Assembly (NCBI RefSeq): GCF_047159865.1
Contig: NZ_AP038804.1
Location: 1,798,001-1,862,000 of the forward strand
Direction: 5' to 3'
DNA: 64,000 bases
Source: JAIOSF01 sp047159865
GTDB taxonomy: Bacteria > Campylobacterota > Campylobacteria > Campylobacterales > Arcobacteraceae
A program made the translations under genes and the position numbers. Of this stretch, positions 46,415-59,675 are shown piece by piece. The notes beneath the pieces were generated by a model. That model was not told the origin of the DNA. It worked only from the letters and a program-made list of their open reading frames with translations, and searched no databases. The stretch's first letter is position 1; each line of letters begins with the position of its first letter.

Positions 46415-49111
46415 ATGAAAATAAAAAATATTTTAAGTGTTTTTTTAAATCCTTTTATTAGTCCAATTATTATTTCTGCTATTATTGCTTTTGTATTAAT
46501 GTTTTCAGTTATCCCTGATTTATCATATCAAAATAAACTAGTTGTACTTGAAAAAGAAGCAATTGATTCCATAACTAAATTGAAAAAGATTCGTAGTTAT
46601 TATACTCAAAATGTGATCTCTAAAGTAAATAAATCAGAAGATATAAAAGTTAATTTTGACTATCACTCAAAAGTTATGACAATCCCATTACCTGCAACTT
46701 TAATGCATGATTTAAGTGATCTTTTACCTCAAAATGATACCACAATCAAAATGTTTAGCAATTATCCTTTTCCAAATAGAGCTAATAGAATTTTAGATGA
46801 TTCTCAAAAAGAGGCTTTATTGTATGTTGAAAAGAATAAAAATAAAGTACATACCAAAATAGTACATGAAAAAAATCAAGAATTTTTAAAAGTTACTGTT
46901 GCTGATGTATTTCTTGATCGTTCATGTGTACAATGCCATAACTCAAGAATGGACACTCCGAAAAATGATTGGTCCTTAGGTGATGTTAGAGGTGCAATAC
47001 AAGTTACACTTCCTATTGATATAGGAATTATGTTATCAAGTGAAGAAACATTTGTTTTATTCGTTTTCTTATTAGTTTTAGTACTGATTTTAGGATTGCA
47101 TTATAGCATTGTATCTTATCTCAATAAAAAGAAACTAAGTGTACATAATGAAATTTTAGATGAAAAAATAAATGAAAGAACAAAAACTTTAAATGAATAC
47201 AAAAAAGCTGTAGACTCTAGTGCAATCGTTTCCAAAACAAACAGTGCTGGTAAGATAACTTATGTAAATGATGAATTTATTAATATTTCGCAATTTTCTG
47301 AAGAGGAGTTAATAGGTTCAAATCACAATATAATAAGAGACCCTAATATGAAAGATGAAGTTTTTGTTGATTTATGGGCAACAATCAAAGCAAAAAAAAT
47401 ATGGAAAGGGCAAATCTCTAATCGAGCAAAAGATGGAAGTATCTATTATGTGTCTTCTACAATTGTGCCAATACTAAATTCACAGAATGAGATTGAAGAG
47501 TTTTTAGCAATTCGATTAGATGTTACTGATGTCGTAAAATCAAAGTTAGAAGCACAGCGAGCAAATAATGTAAAATCAACTTTTTTAGCTAATATTAGCC
47601 ATGAAATAAGAACACCTCTAAATGCTATTATGGGCTTTTCACAAGTTTTAAATAATTCAAATACTCTTTCATCGGAGAATAAAAAACAAGTTGAGATAAT
47701 CAATACAAGTGCAAATAATCTTTTAGAGATTATAAATGATATTTTAGACATATCAAAAATAGAGAATGGAAATTTTGATATAGCAAATGAAGATACCAAT
47801 ATACATTTTATTGCCCAGCAAACGGTAGAGCTTTTTTCACAAAAAGCAAAACAAAAAAATATACGATTTATTTTCGATATTGATTCAGCGATTCCACATT
47901 GTATTCAAACTGATGGCATAAGATTAAGGCAAGTGTTATCAAATCTTCTTGGAAATAGTATAAAATTTACCCACAAAGAGGGTGAGGTAAAGTTAAATAT
48001 ACATATTCTTGAAAATAACAATAGTAAAATACAAATAAGATTTGAAGTCATAGATAATGGAATAGGGATAGATATAAATTCACAAAAAAAAGTTTTTGAA
48101 CCATTTGTTCAAGCAGATTCAAATACAAATAGAAAATACGAAGGTACAGGTTTAGGACTAAGCATTTGTTCATATATAGTGAAGTCTTTAAATGGCAATA
48201 TTAACTTAGATAGCCAACCTAATAAAGGATCAAAATTTTGGTTTGATTTAGAGTTTGATACTTGTGACGAGTCTTATTTTAAAAAAGAAAACCATTTTAA
48301 AAAATTAAACTCATCTGTTGATGATTTTAATGATAGTAGTATAAAAGATATAAATGGAAATATTTTAATAGCTGAGGATAATTTGACAAATCAAGAACTT
48401 ATAGGATACATAATGAATGAGTTAAATATTGATTACACAATTGTATCCAATGGAGAAGAGGCTGTTAATAAATTTATGAGTGAAAAATTTGACTTGATAC
48501 TGATGGATATTAATATGCCAGTGATGGATGGCATAGATGCTTTTAAAAATATTAGAAAATATGAGCAGTTTAAAAATTTAACTGCTATTCCAATAATTGC
48601 ATTAACAGCAAATGCTATTAAAGGTGATAAAGAAAAATTTATCGCTTTAGGAATGAATGATTATCTGAGCAAACCCATTCAAACGCAAAAACTAGAAGAG
48701 ATACTTATTCAATATTTACAGAAAAATATTTGTAATTTATCAGAACACATAAAATCAGACGAAAGAGATGATATAGTAAAAGTTCAAGTAATGGATAGTT
48801 TTGACAGTACTCACATCTCTTCTAAATTAGGAATAAGTGAACCTATCGTAGAGATGCTTATTAAGAAATTTTCCGAAGATATAATGGATGATTTGGATGA
48901 GTTGTCACATTTTATAAGTATACAAGATTTTGAAAATATCTCTAAAAAAGCACACTATATAAAAAATAGTTGCTTAAATCTTATGTTAGAAGAATGTTGT
49001 TCAATATTACAACAGATAGAAACTGAAACAAAAGAGATTGATGATATTGAACAATTATTCAAACAATTAAAAAATAATTTAACAACAATTATTCAGGCAG
49101 AGATTAAATAG
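46415..49111 (+). CDS. Hybrid histidine kinase with haem-binding Tll0287-like (DUF3365) sensor
   Basis: The 898-residue protein has a membrane helix (about 15-35), a periplasmic DUF3365/Tll0287-like domain with one c-type haem motif CVQCH (near residue 171) in RSCVQCHNSRMDTPKNDW, then a second helix (about 208-232), PAS (about 265-385), HisKA (ISHEIRTPLNAI), HATPase, receiver (LILMDINMPVMDG) and HPt (KKAHYIKNSCLNL). The haem suggests that it senses redox potential or a gas. The receiver and HPt are close paralogues of those of the kinase at 41803. It is probably co-transcribed with the REC-HD-GYP gene. Confidence 0.92.
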   Translation: MKIKNILSVFLNPFISPIIISAIIAFVLMFSVIPDLSYQNKLVVLEKEAIDSITKLKKIRSYYTQNVISKVNKSEDIKVNFDYHSKVMTIPLPATLMHDLSDLLPQNDTTIKMFSNYPFPNRANRILDDSQKEALLYVEKNKNKVHTKIVHEKNQEFLKVTVADVFLDRSCVQCHNSRMDTPKNDWSLGDVRGAIQVTLPIDIGIMLSSEETFVLFVFLLVLVLILGLHYSIVSYLNKKKLSVHNEILDEKINERTKTLNEYKKAVDSSAIVSKTNSAGKITYVNDEFINISQFSEEELIGSNHNIIRDPNMKDEVFVDLWATIKAKKIWKGQISNRAKDGSIYYVSSTIVPILNSQNEIEEFLAIRLDVTDVVKSKLEAQRANNVKSTFLANISHEIRTPLNAIMGFSQVLNNSNTLSSENKKQVEIINTSANNLLEIINDILDISKIENGNFDIANEDTNIHFIAQQTVELFSQKAKQKNIRFIFDIDSAIPHCIQTDGIRLRQVLSNLLGNSIKFTHKEGEVKLNIHILENNNSKIQIRFEVIDNGIGIDINSQKKVFEPFVQADSNTNRKYEGTGLGLSICSYIVKSLNGNINLDSQPNKGSKFWFDLEFDTCDESYFKKENHFKKLNSSVDDFNDSSIKDINGNILIAEDNLTNQELIGYIMNELNIDYTIVSNGEEAVNKFMSEKFDLILMDINMPVMDGIDAFKNIRKYEQFKNLTAIPIIALTANAIKGDKEKFIALGMNDYLSKPIQTQKLEEILIQYLQKNICNLSEHIKSDERDDIVKVQVMDSFDSTHISSKLGISEPIVEMLIKKFSEDIMDDLDELSHFISIQDFENISKKAHYIKNSCLNLMLEECCSILQQIETETKEIDDIEQLFKQLKNNLTTIIQAEIK

Positions 49112-49190
49112 ATATGCTTTGATTTAAATACAATTGTAATTGAAATGATATTATAATATTTACAAATAAATTAAAAGAATGGAAGTATAG

Positions 49191-50594
49191 ATGTCTGAAA
49201 AATTATCTCAAAAATTTGAAAAATATTTTGTTGTAGATACAAATATTATATTGGAAGATTTTACAAATATAGCAAATTTAAGCCAAGAGGGTAAAAATCT
49301 TATTATTTTACCAGAAATTGTATTGGATGAAATAGATAGTAAAAAAAGTGGTTTTGATGAGATAAACTTTCAAGCAAGGCAATTTGCAAGATTTTTGGAT
49401 GATAGTGAGATCCTTTCTTCAAGTAAAGATTTAGAAAAGCATCAAATAATTGCATTGAAAATAGGTACAATTATTTTACATATCATATCAAAAAGTGTTT
49501 ATTTAACAGACATACAGAAGATCTCTTTAAATATCTCAAATGACAGAAAAATTTTAGAGATTGCAAGTTTTGCAAACTTACATTATCCACAAACAATTGA
49601 GTTTATTTCAAATGATATTATGGCAAGAGTCAGAGCAACTTCGTTAAATCTTACTACAACTTGTTTAAAAGGTGATGGAAAAGATGATAAACAATTGGAG
49701 TTTGTTAAAGAGATTGATATTGATTTTAAAGACTTAGAAGATATTCATAATAAAAATATAAAAGAGTTAGATAATGACTATCTTCCTTACAATTTTTCAT
49801 ATTGTATGAATGTTAAAAATAGCGATCAAGTGTTATTGTGTTCGATAAAAAATGGAAAGATTAATCCTCTTGATGAGACAATGTTAAGAGAACAAATAGT
49901 AATCCCCTTAAATAAAGAACAATTATTTTTTACAAATTCATTAATTGATAGTTATTATAATATTATTATAATAGAAGCAAAAGCAGGTAGTGGAAAAACA
50001 TTGTTAGCTTTGAGTAGTGGGGTAAAACTTATTCGTCAAAAACAGTTTCAAAAAATAATATATATAAGAAATTCAATCGAGTCATTGGATAAAGGAGAAG
50101 ATATTGGTTATCTACCTGGACTTGAGGAAAAGTTTGCTATCTATAATCATCCATTGATGGATAGTTTAAAATATATGGCAAGAAGTGAACATAAACAAAA
50201 AAACAGTCACAAAAAACAATATATACAACCATCAGAAGATGAAATCGATGAGAAAGTATCGCAAACAATTCAAAACTATTCTATAGAAACAATGTGGGTA
50301 GGTGAGATGAGAGGACGAACGCTAAGTGAAGCCTTTATTATTGTTGATGAAGCTCAAAATATATCAAATAAGACAATGCAAATGATTTTAAGTAGAATAG
50401 ATAGTAGTTGTAAAGTAGTTATTTTAGGAAGTAATAAACAAATAGATAATTTTTATGTCAACAAATACACAAATTCTTTAACCACACTATTAAAATCAAC
50501 AAAAGAGAATAGTGATTTAGTAAATTTATATGCAATACGATTAAGAAAAGTTCTAAGAGGACCTATCACACAATGGGCTGAATCAATATTTTAA
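49191..50594 (+). CDS. PIN-PhoH family ATPase/RNase
   Basis: The 467-residue protein joins an N-terminal PIN nuclease domain (FVVDTNIILEDF, LPEIVLDEIDSKKSG, about residues 1-150) to a C-terminal PhoH ATPase (Walker A EAKAGSGKTLLAL near 265, Walker B FIIVDEAQNIS, VILGSNKQID). PhoH2-type proteins are ATP-driven RNA unwinding nucleases in other bacteria. Acidic residues of the PIN active site appear present. It stands as a single gene with GGAAG before the ATG. Confidence 0.9.
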   Translation: MSEKLSQKFEKYFVVDTNIILEDFTNIANLSQEGKNLIILPEIVLDEIDSKKSGFDEINFQARQFARFLDDSEILSSSKDLEKHQIIALKIGTIILHIISKSVYLTDIQKISLNISNDRKILEIASFANLHYPQTIEFISNDIMARVRATSLNLTTTCLKGDGKDDKQLEFVKEIDIDFKDLEDIHNKNIKELDNDYLPYNFSYCMNVKNSDQVLLCSIKNGKINPLDETMLREQIVIPLNKEQLFFTNSLIDSYYNIIIIEAKAGSGKTLLALSSGVKLIRQKQFQKIIYIRNSIESLDKGEDIGYLPGLEEKFAIYNHPLMDSLKYMARSEHKQKNSHKKQYIQPSEDEIDEKVSQTIQNYSIETMWVGEMRGRTLSEAFIIVDEAQNISNKTMQMILSRIDSSCKVVILGSNKQIDNFYVNKYTNSLTTLLKSTKENSDLVNLYAIRLRKVLRGPITQWAESIF

Positions 50595-50719
50595 TTTAGT
50601 TTTTTGGTATCTTGCGTATTATTTATACACTTTAGCAAAAAAGTTTCTTTGTATCTTCTTTTTCTTTGTCTATTTTTTTATTATGGTGTATGATTAAGAT
50701 AAATAATTTAGGAGTCATA

Positions 50720-51262
50720 ATGAAAATAAAAATAGAAGATGCATTATTTTGCTTAGTAGATGTACAAGAAAAACTTTTCCCACATATGGTAAATAAAGAT
50801 GTAGTAGAAAAAAATTTAGTTACGCTAATAAAAGGTTTAAAAATACATAACATACCATTTATAGTAAATGAACAATATAAAAAAGGTATAGGGGAAACAA
50901 TACCTGCATTAAGAGAACTTGTAGAGTCAGATCCACATTTTGAAAAAACTACTTTTTCTTGTTGTGGAAATCCTACGACTCTTGAAAAAATAAAAGAAAC
51001 AGGTAAAAAAATAGTAATAGTTGCGGGCATTGAAACACATGTTTGTGTACTTCAAACTTGTTTAGATCTTTTAGAAGAGGGGTATCAGCCAGTTTTAGTA
51101 ACAGATTGTGTAAGTTCAAGGGAACAACACAATACAATTATGGCAATTGAAAGATTAGTACAAGCAGGAGTTATACCAACAACTTACGAATCATTGTTAT
51201 TTGAATTAACAGTAAACGCTAAAAATCCTAATTTCAAAGCTATTTCGGCATTAGTAAAATAA
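50720..51262 (+). CDS. Isochorismatase-family cysteine hydrolase
   Basis: The 180-residue protein has the catalytic triad of the family: Asp in CLVDVQEKLF, Lys near FEKTTFSC, and Cys in VAGIETHVCVLQT. YcaC-like and nicotinamidase-like enzymes share this pattern; the substrate is unknown. I start at the ATG at 50720, six bases after GGAG (50711-50714), matching the family N-terminus; an upstream in-frame ATG at 50666 would add a non-conserved hydrophobic stretch. A strong hairpin follows the stop. Confidence 0.88.
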   Translation: MKIKIEDALFCLVDVQEKLFPHMVNKDVVEKNLVTLIKGLKIHNIPFIVNEQYKKGIGETIPALRELVESDPHFEKTTFSCCGNPTTLEKIKETGKKIVIVAGIETHVCVLQTCLDLLEEGYQPVLVTDCVSSREQHNTIMAIERLVQAGVIPTTYESLLFELTVNAKNPNFKAISALVK

Positions 51263-51268
51263 AACAAA

Positions 51269-51295
51269 AAGTACATCATTGTCAATGATGTACTT
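51269..51295 (+). terminator. Hairpin after the isochorismatase-family gene
   Basis: AAGTACATCATTG and its complement are separated by one base, giving up to 12 usable pairs. The T tract is weak, but it lies 7 bases after the stop and before the rRNA promoter. Confidence 0.5.
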
Positions 51296-51356
51296 ATGTT
51301 ACAAAACACACAAAAAAAAGAATTCAAAAATTTAAACTTATTTTAAGAAAAAACTC

Positions 51357-51385
51357 TTGACAATAAAGAAAAAACCTATTATAAT
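51357..51385 (+). promoter_or_regulatory. rRNA operon promoter
   Basis: A perfect TTGACA (51357-51362) and a perfect TATAAT (51380-51385) are 17 bases apart, about 315 bases before the 16S gene. Such a full consensus promoter is rare in this AT-rich group and fits a strongly expressed rRNA operon. A-rich sequence upstream may act as an UP element. Confidence 0.8.
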
Positions 51386-51700
51386 CCCATCCACAAAACA
51401 AGCAGACAAACGCAAAGAGATTTGAAGTTAAAAAGCTTAAAAATGTATGATCTTTAAAAAATATAATGTTGATAAATAAATCAAGTTTAAAAGAATTATG
51501 AGAGTAATTTTTATAAACTAGATACAAGAAGAGTATTTATAGTTTACTATAAATATATAATCTTCGTCTATAAACTTAGAGTTTTAATTTTAAAACACTA
51601 ATAATATAATTAAGTCTTTAAATAGACTTAGTGATTTTTAGGTAAATACTTAAAAGTCAAGATTAAACACCAAAGTATAAAAGCGTAAGCTTTTATACTT
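51386..51700 (+). other. rRNA leader region
   Basis: The 315-base leader contains no gene. It holds a boxA-like site TGATCTTTAAAA at 51448-51459 (10 of 12 matches to the E. coli form, as I recall it), a small hairpin around 51612-51629, and a perfect 12-pair hairpin with GTAA loop at 51673-51700 that ends directly at the 16S 5' end. Confidence 0.55.
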
Positions 51701-53219
<1,519 letters not shown>

Positions 53220-53229
53220 CAAAGATATA

Positions 53230-53308
53230 ATTAATCATTCGTTTGATTAATCATTAGAAAATAATAGATGGCTCAAAACCATTAAATTCAGTTAGCAAAG
53301 TCTAACTG
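53230..53308 (+). other. Hairpins in the 16S/tRNA spacer
   Basis: Two stems follow the 16S gene: ATTAATCA with TGATTAAT (53230-53251) and CAGTTAG with CTAACTG (53289-53308). They may guide rRNA processing. Confidence 0.4.
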
Positions 53309-53398
53309 GAGACGAAGAGTCTTGTATCTAGTTTATAAAGATTATAATAATCTTTAAATTATAAATATTTATTAACATATAGAAACTATATGCAATAT

Positions 53399-53475
53399 GG
53401 GCCTATAGCTCAGCTGGCTAGAGCGCTCGACTGATAATCGTGAGGTCCCAGGTTCAAGTCCTGGTAGGCCCACCA
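53399..53475 (+). tRNA. tRNA-Ile (anticodon GAT)
   Basis: A 77-base tRNA in the 16S-23S spacer. GGGCCTA pairs with TAGGCCC, followed by discriminator A and encoded CCA; the anticodon GAT is at 53433-53435 and the T-arm is GGTTCAAGTCC. No tRNA-Ala follows. Confidence 0.97.
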
Positions 53476-53783
53476 TATTACATCAAGATTATAAAAGTTA
53501 AATATAAGTACTTCAAAAAGTATTTATATTTGATTTTTAAGCACTAAAGTGCAATGCAGCGAGGAACTAAATTCCGAGTCGTAAAAAATCAAAGAGTTAT
53601 TTTACAATTTACTGTTAAAGTCTTTATTTTTTCTAAGAAAGAAAATAAAAATACAATTTTATAATACTATTTAATTATATATAAATTATTATATTTAATA
53701 AGATAGTAGCTAAAGAATAATCATAACAACATAAGTGTTAAATCATATATTACTTGTAATATATGTATTTGAACTTTAATTTA
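53476..53783 (+). other. Spacer between tRNA-Ile and 23S
   Basis: This 308-base AT-rich spacer contains no second tRNA. It has a hairpin near 53502-53532 and a perfect 10-pair stem with a 2-base centre at 53744-53765, just before 23S, probably processing signals. Confidence 0.5.
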
Positions 53784-56678
<2,895 letters not shown>

Positions 56679-56787
56679 ATGAACTTCTTTAGTTTACTAT
56701 CTTATTAAGTATAATAACTGATAAGTATTATAATCGTATTTTTATACAAAGACTTTAACTTTAATATTCTCAAATCAACATCTTAGA

Positions 56788-56904
56788 TGTTGGTGGTTAT
56801 TGAGAGGAGGTCATACCCAGTTCCATTTCGAACCTGGCAGTCAAGCTCCTCATCGCCGATAATACTGCAGGGTCCCCTTGTGGAAACGTAGGTCGCCGCC
56901 AACT
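56788..56904 (+). rRNA. rrf: 5S ribosomal RNA
   Basis: GTTGGTGG at the start pairs with CCGCCAAC at the end; the interior has CCCAGTTCCATTTCGAACCTGG typical of 5S. It lies about 110 bases after 23S. Ends may be off by one or two bases. Confidence 0.93.
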
Positions 56905-56922
56905 TCTAAGATGTTTTTTTTT
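56905..56922 (+). terminator. rRNA operon terminator
   Basis: TCTAAGATGT after 5S is complementary to ACATCTTAGA at 56778-56787 just before it and is followed by nine T residues. The 5S stem is thus extended into a terminator-like stalk. Confidence 0.65.
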
Positions 56923-57083
56923 GCTCGTTTTTTCTATCTTCCTATTTCTTATTACTTTTTATTTTTATTCCTCTCTTTTCTTTTGTAGTTTGTTTTATTA
57001 TTACTATTTCTTTATTGTTAGTTCATATTTGATGATGCTCTATTACTCTTTTAAGGTATTTGGAAGGTCTTTGGCTTGTTTGT
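56923..57083. other. Pyrimidine-rich gap after the rRNA operon
   Basis: About 160 bases with very few purines on the + strand in the first 100 bases. No gene or RNA is recognised; a frame encoding a hydrophobic string is a product of the T-rich composition. Confidence 0.4.
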
Positions 57084-57995
57084 TTAATGCTTTGACTTCT
57101 CAAGATTCAAAGCTGTTTGTACGCAGCCTTTTAGTGAGGTTATTTCTGAAATTATTGGTGTTATCTCAGAAGGAAGGTATTTTGCAGTTGTTTTACCTAT
57201 ACTTATTGCGGTGTAGCTTTTATCCCATTGGGAGTTTTGGAAAAAAGATGTTATTGTAGATGGAGAAGAAAAAATAATTATTGAATTTTTTGGTAATTGA
57301 ATCTTTTGAGGATATTGGTGTGAAATTGTTTTATAAATAGCTTTATAGTCACAATTAACTTGATTTTTATTAAGCATACTAACTAAGTTTGATACAGTTT
57401 TATTTCCACCAACATATAGTACTTTTTTATTTTTTAATAAAGGAATAATTTCATTGGCAAATTCATCACCGTGTTTTTCACTTCCTGTGAATGTTAATGT
57501 ACCATTATAATCTTTTAATATTTTAGCTGTTTGAGGGGCAATAACATATGATGGAATTTTTTTCCATGATGTTGAAATTTTATCAAGGTATTTAATGGCA
57601 TTTTTTGATGTAAAAATTAATGCATCATAATCATTACAATTTATATCAACTTCAATTGGAACAATATCAATCATTGGTATATTTTTTGCATAACGAACGG
57701 TTTTGTCACTTAATATATAAATATTCTTATTTGTACTTTTAAAACCATTAATAAAGTTTAGGTATCTTTGTCTGAAACGAGTCCAAAGAGTATCTTCATT
57801 AAAAAGAACAATATCACGCTTTTCATCAATGAAAAATTGAATATTATTTTTAGTGAGACTGTATGTAGTTTTTATAAATTCTTTATATACTTGCTCTTTA
57901 CTATATGCTTTATCTACAACTAACTTATTTGTAAATTTATCATATTCATAATATAATAAGTTTAGTTCATAAAGTAGTTTAGTGATATTTTTCAT
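57084..57995 (-). CDS. hemD: Uroporphyrinogen-III synthase with N-terminal extension
   Basis: Residues about 90-303 fit HemD: IYILSDKTVRYAKNIPMIDIVPIEV, ALIFTSKNAIKYL, SYVIAPQTAKIL, KVLYVGGNKTVSNL, KAIYKT, IIIFSSPSTITSFF and ISIGKTTAKYL. HemD closes hydroxymethylbilane to uroporphyrinogen III. Sequence identity in the family is low, so the call rests on these ordered motifs. The first 90 residues (two helical stretches, many Tyr, Lys, Phe) are not part of HemD and I do not recognise them. The gene converges on the rRNA operon. Confidence 0.8.
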   Translation of the reverse strand: MKNITKLLYELNLLYYEYDKFTNKLVVDKAYSKEQVYKEFIKTTYSLTKNNIQFFIDEKRDIVLFNEDTLWTRFRQRYLNFINGFKSTNKNIYILSDKTVRYAKNIPMIDIVPIEVDINCNDYDALIFTSKNAIKYLDKISTSWKKIPSYVIAPQTAKILKDYNGTLTFTGSEKHGDEFANEIIPLLKNKKVLYVGGNKTVSNLVSMLNKNQVNCDYKAIYKTISHQYPQKIQLPKNSIIIFSSPSTITSFFQNSQWDKSYTAISIGKTTAKYLPSEITPIISEITSLKGCVQTALNLEKSKH

Positions 57996-58175
57996 TGTTT
58001 TCTATCCCTTAAAATTAATTCACTATAATATCAAGTTTAGGCTATTAATTCAAGTCTTTTTTAGAAAAATATCTTACTTTATAATAGAATTTTATGAAAC
58101 TAATATAATTAGGCATAAATATACTACAAAGTAGTATAAAAGTTATATATAATAGCACTAAAAAGGAAAATATTT

Positions 58176-59594
58176 TTGAAAAAAATTGATCTATCTATTA
58201 TTGGAAGTGGCATTGGTGGTAGTCTAATTGCATCGTTAAATGCAGATAAAAAAACAGTTCTATTTGAAAAAGATCAAAATATTGGTGGTTGTGCAAGTAC
58301 ATTTAAAAGATATGGCAATTATTATAATGCGGGAGCAACTACTCTTGTTGGATATGAAGATGAACATATTTTAAAAGAACATTTTGATACTATAGGATTA
58401 AATCCTAATATCACTAAATCTAATATTGCAATAAGAGTCATACAAAATAAAAATGTAATTGATAGAATTAAAGATTTTGATCAGTTTTTAGACAATATTA
58501 ATGATGTTTATCCTAATAAAAATAATAAATATTTTTGGAAATTTATAAAAGAATTTGATGAAAAATTCTGGAATCTGAAAAAGATTTATTTTGGAAAATT
58601 TTCAATTAATAACTATTTAAAAACTTTTAACTTTTTTATGGAACTTATAAGTACTTATAAAATGGATATTTTGAAAAGTGCAGATGGATTCATAAAAGAA
58701 ATATTGGGTGATATTTCAATGGAGTATAGAAATTTTATTGATGCGCAATTACTCATTACGATACAAACAACCTCTAAAGATATTTCACTATTATCGATGG
58801 CATTAGGACTTAGTTATCCTTTTCATGATGTATTTTATGTAAATGGAGGAATGGGAAGTTTAATTGAAGATATAGTAAAAAATGTTGAACTTAAAAAAAA
58901 TGAAGAAATTACAAAAATTATTAGAGGTCAAAATGAATGGATAATTAGTTCTAGGAAACATGAATATAAAACAAAAAAATTGATTTTAAATTCTTCAATT
59001 TACCAATGTGGTTCACTTTTTGATGATTACGAAGTGAAGAAATATTATGATAGATTTACTTTTAGTGATCAAAGTGCTTTTGTTGTTTACTTGACGCTTA
59101 AGAGTGATTATGATTTTTGTGAACATTATCAGTTCATTTATAATGATTTATTACCAAATTGTATTTCAAATTCTTTTTTTGTTTCATTTTCAAAAAAGGA
59201 TGATACTAAATTATCAAGAAATGGATATAGTATCACTATATCTACTCATACAACAGCTAAATACTGGAAGTCATTGCAAAAAGATGAATATGTAAAAAGC
59301 AAAAATATTACAGAATCATTTATTTTTGAAAAATTTTTAGAATATTTTGAAGATATAAAAAAGGAAGATGTTAGTCAATTATTTAGCGCAACATCAACAA
59401 CATTTAATAAATTTATTGGAAGATATAATTGTGGTGGTAAAGCAATAGGTTTCAAAAATTTTATGCAACTACCTAGTTGTAATACCCCATTTAATGGCCT
59501 TTATAATGTAGGTGATACAGTTTTTGCAGGACAAGGGTGGCCTGGAATTGCTTTAGGGGTTGATGTATTAAACAAAGAATTAAATAAAGTATAA
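58176..59594 (+). CDS. FAD-dependent phytoene-desaturase/CrtISO-like oxidoreductase
   Basis: The 472-residue protein opens with a dinucleotide-binding motif IIGSGIGGSLIAS and FEKDQNIGGCASTF, and ends with the FAD motif LYNVGDTVFAGQGWPGIALG, as in the phytoene desaturase and carotenoid isomerase superfamily. No carotenoid genes are near, so the substrate is open. The start is TTG at 58176 with AAAGGA upstream. No membrane helix is clear. A LytS/LytT pair follows about 80 bases downstream. Confidence 0.8.
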   Translation: MKKIDLSIIGSGIGGSLIASLNADKKTVLFEKDQNIGGCASTFKRYGNYYNAGATTLVGYEDEHILKEHFDTIGLNPNITKSNIAIRVIQNKNVIDRIKDFDQFLDNINDVYPNKNNKYFWKFIKEFDEKFWNLKKIYFGKFSINNYLKTFNFFMELISTYKMDILKSADGFIKEILGDISMEYRNFIDAQLLITIQTTSKDISLLSMALGLSYPFHDVFYVNGGMGSLIEDIVKNVELKKNEEITKIIRGQNEWIISSRKHEYKTKKLILNSSIYQCGSLFDDYEVKKYYDRFTFSDQSAFVVYLTLKSDYDFCEHYQFIYNDLLPNCISNSFFVSFSKKDDTKLSRNGYSITISTHTTAKYWKSLQKDEYVKSKNITESFIFEKFLEYFEDIKKEDVSQLFSATSTTFNKFIGRYNCGGKAIGFKNFMQLPSCNTPFNGLYNVGDTVFAGQGWPGIALGVDVLNKELNKV

Positions 59595-59675
59595 TATAAT
59601 GGGATAAACAGACATAAATCAAATACAAATCAATATTAATATAAGTTAAAATTAGTCAAAGTAAAAAGGCATATA

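Noticed and set aside
56921..57259. A 112-codon frame encoding a Phe/Leu/Tyr-rich string after 5S
   Set aside because: It arises from a pyrimidine-rich tract and overlaps hemD on the other strand; no ribosome site.
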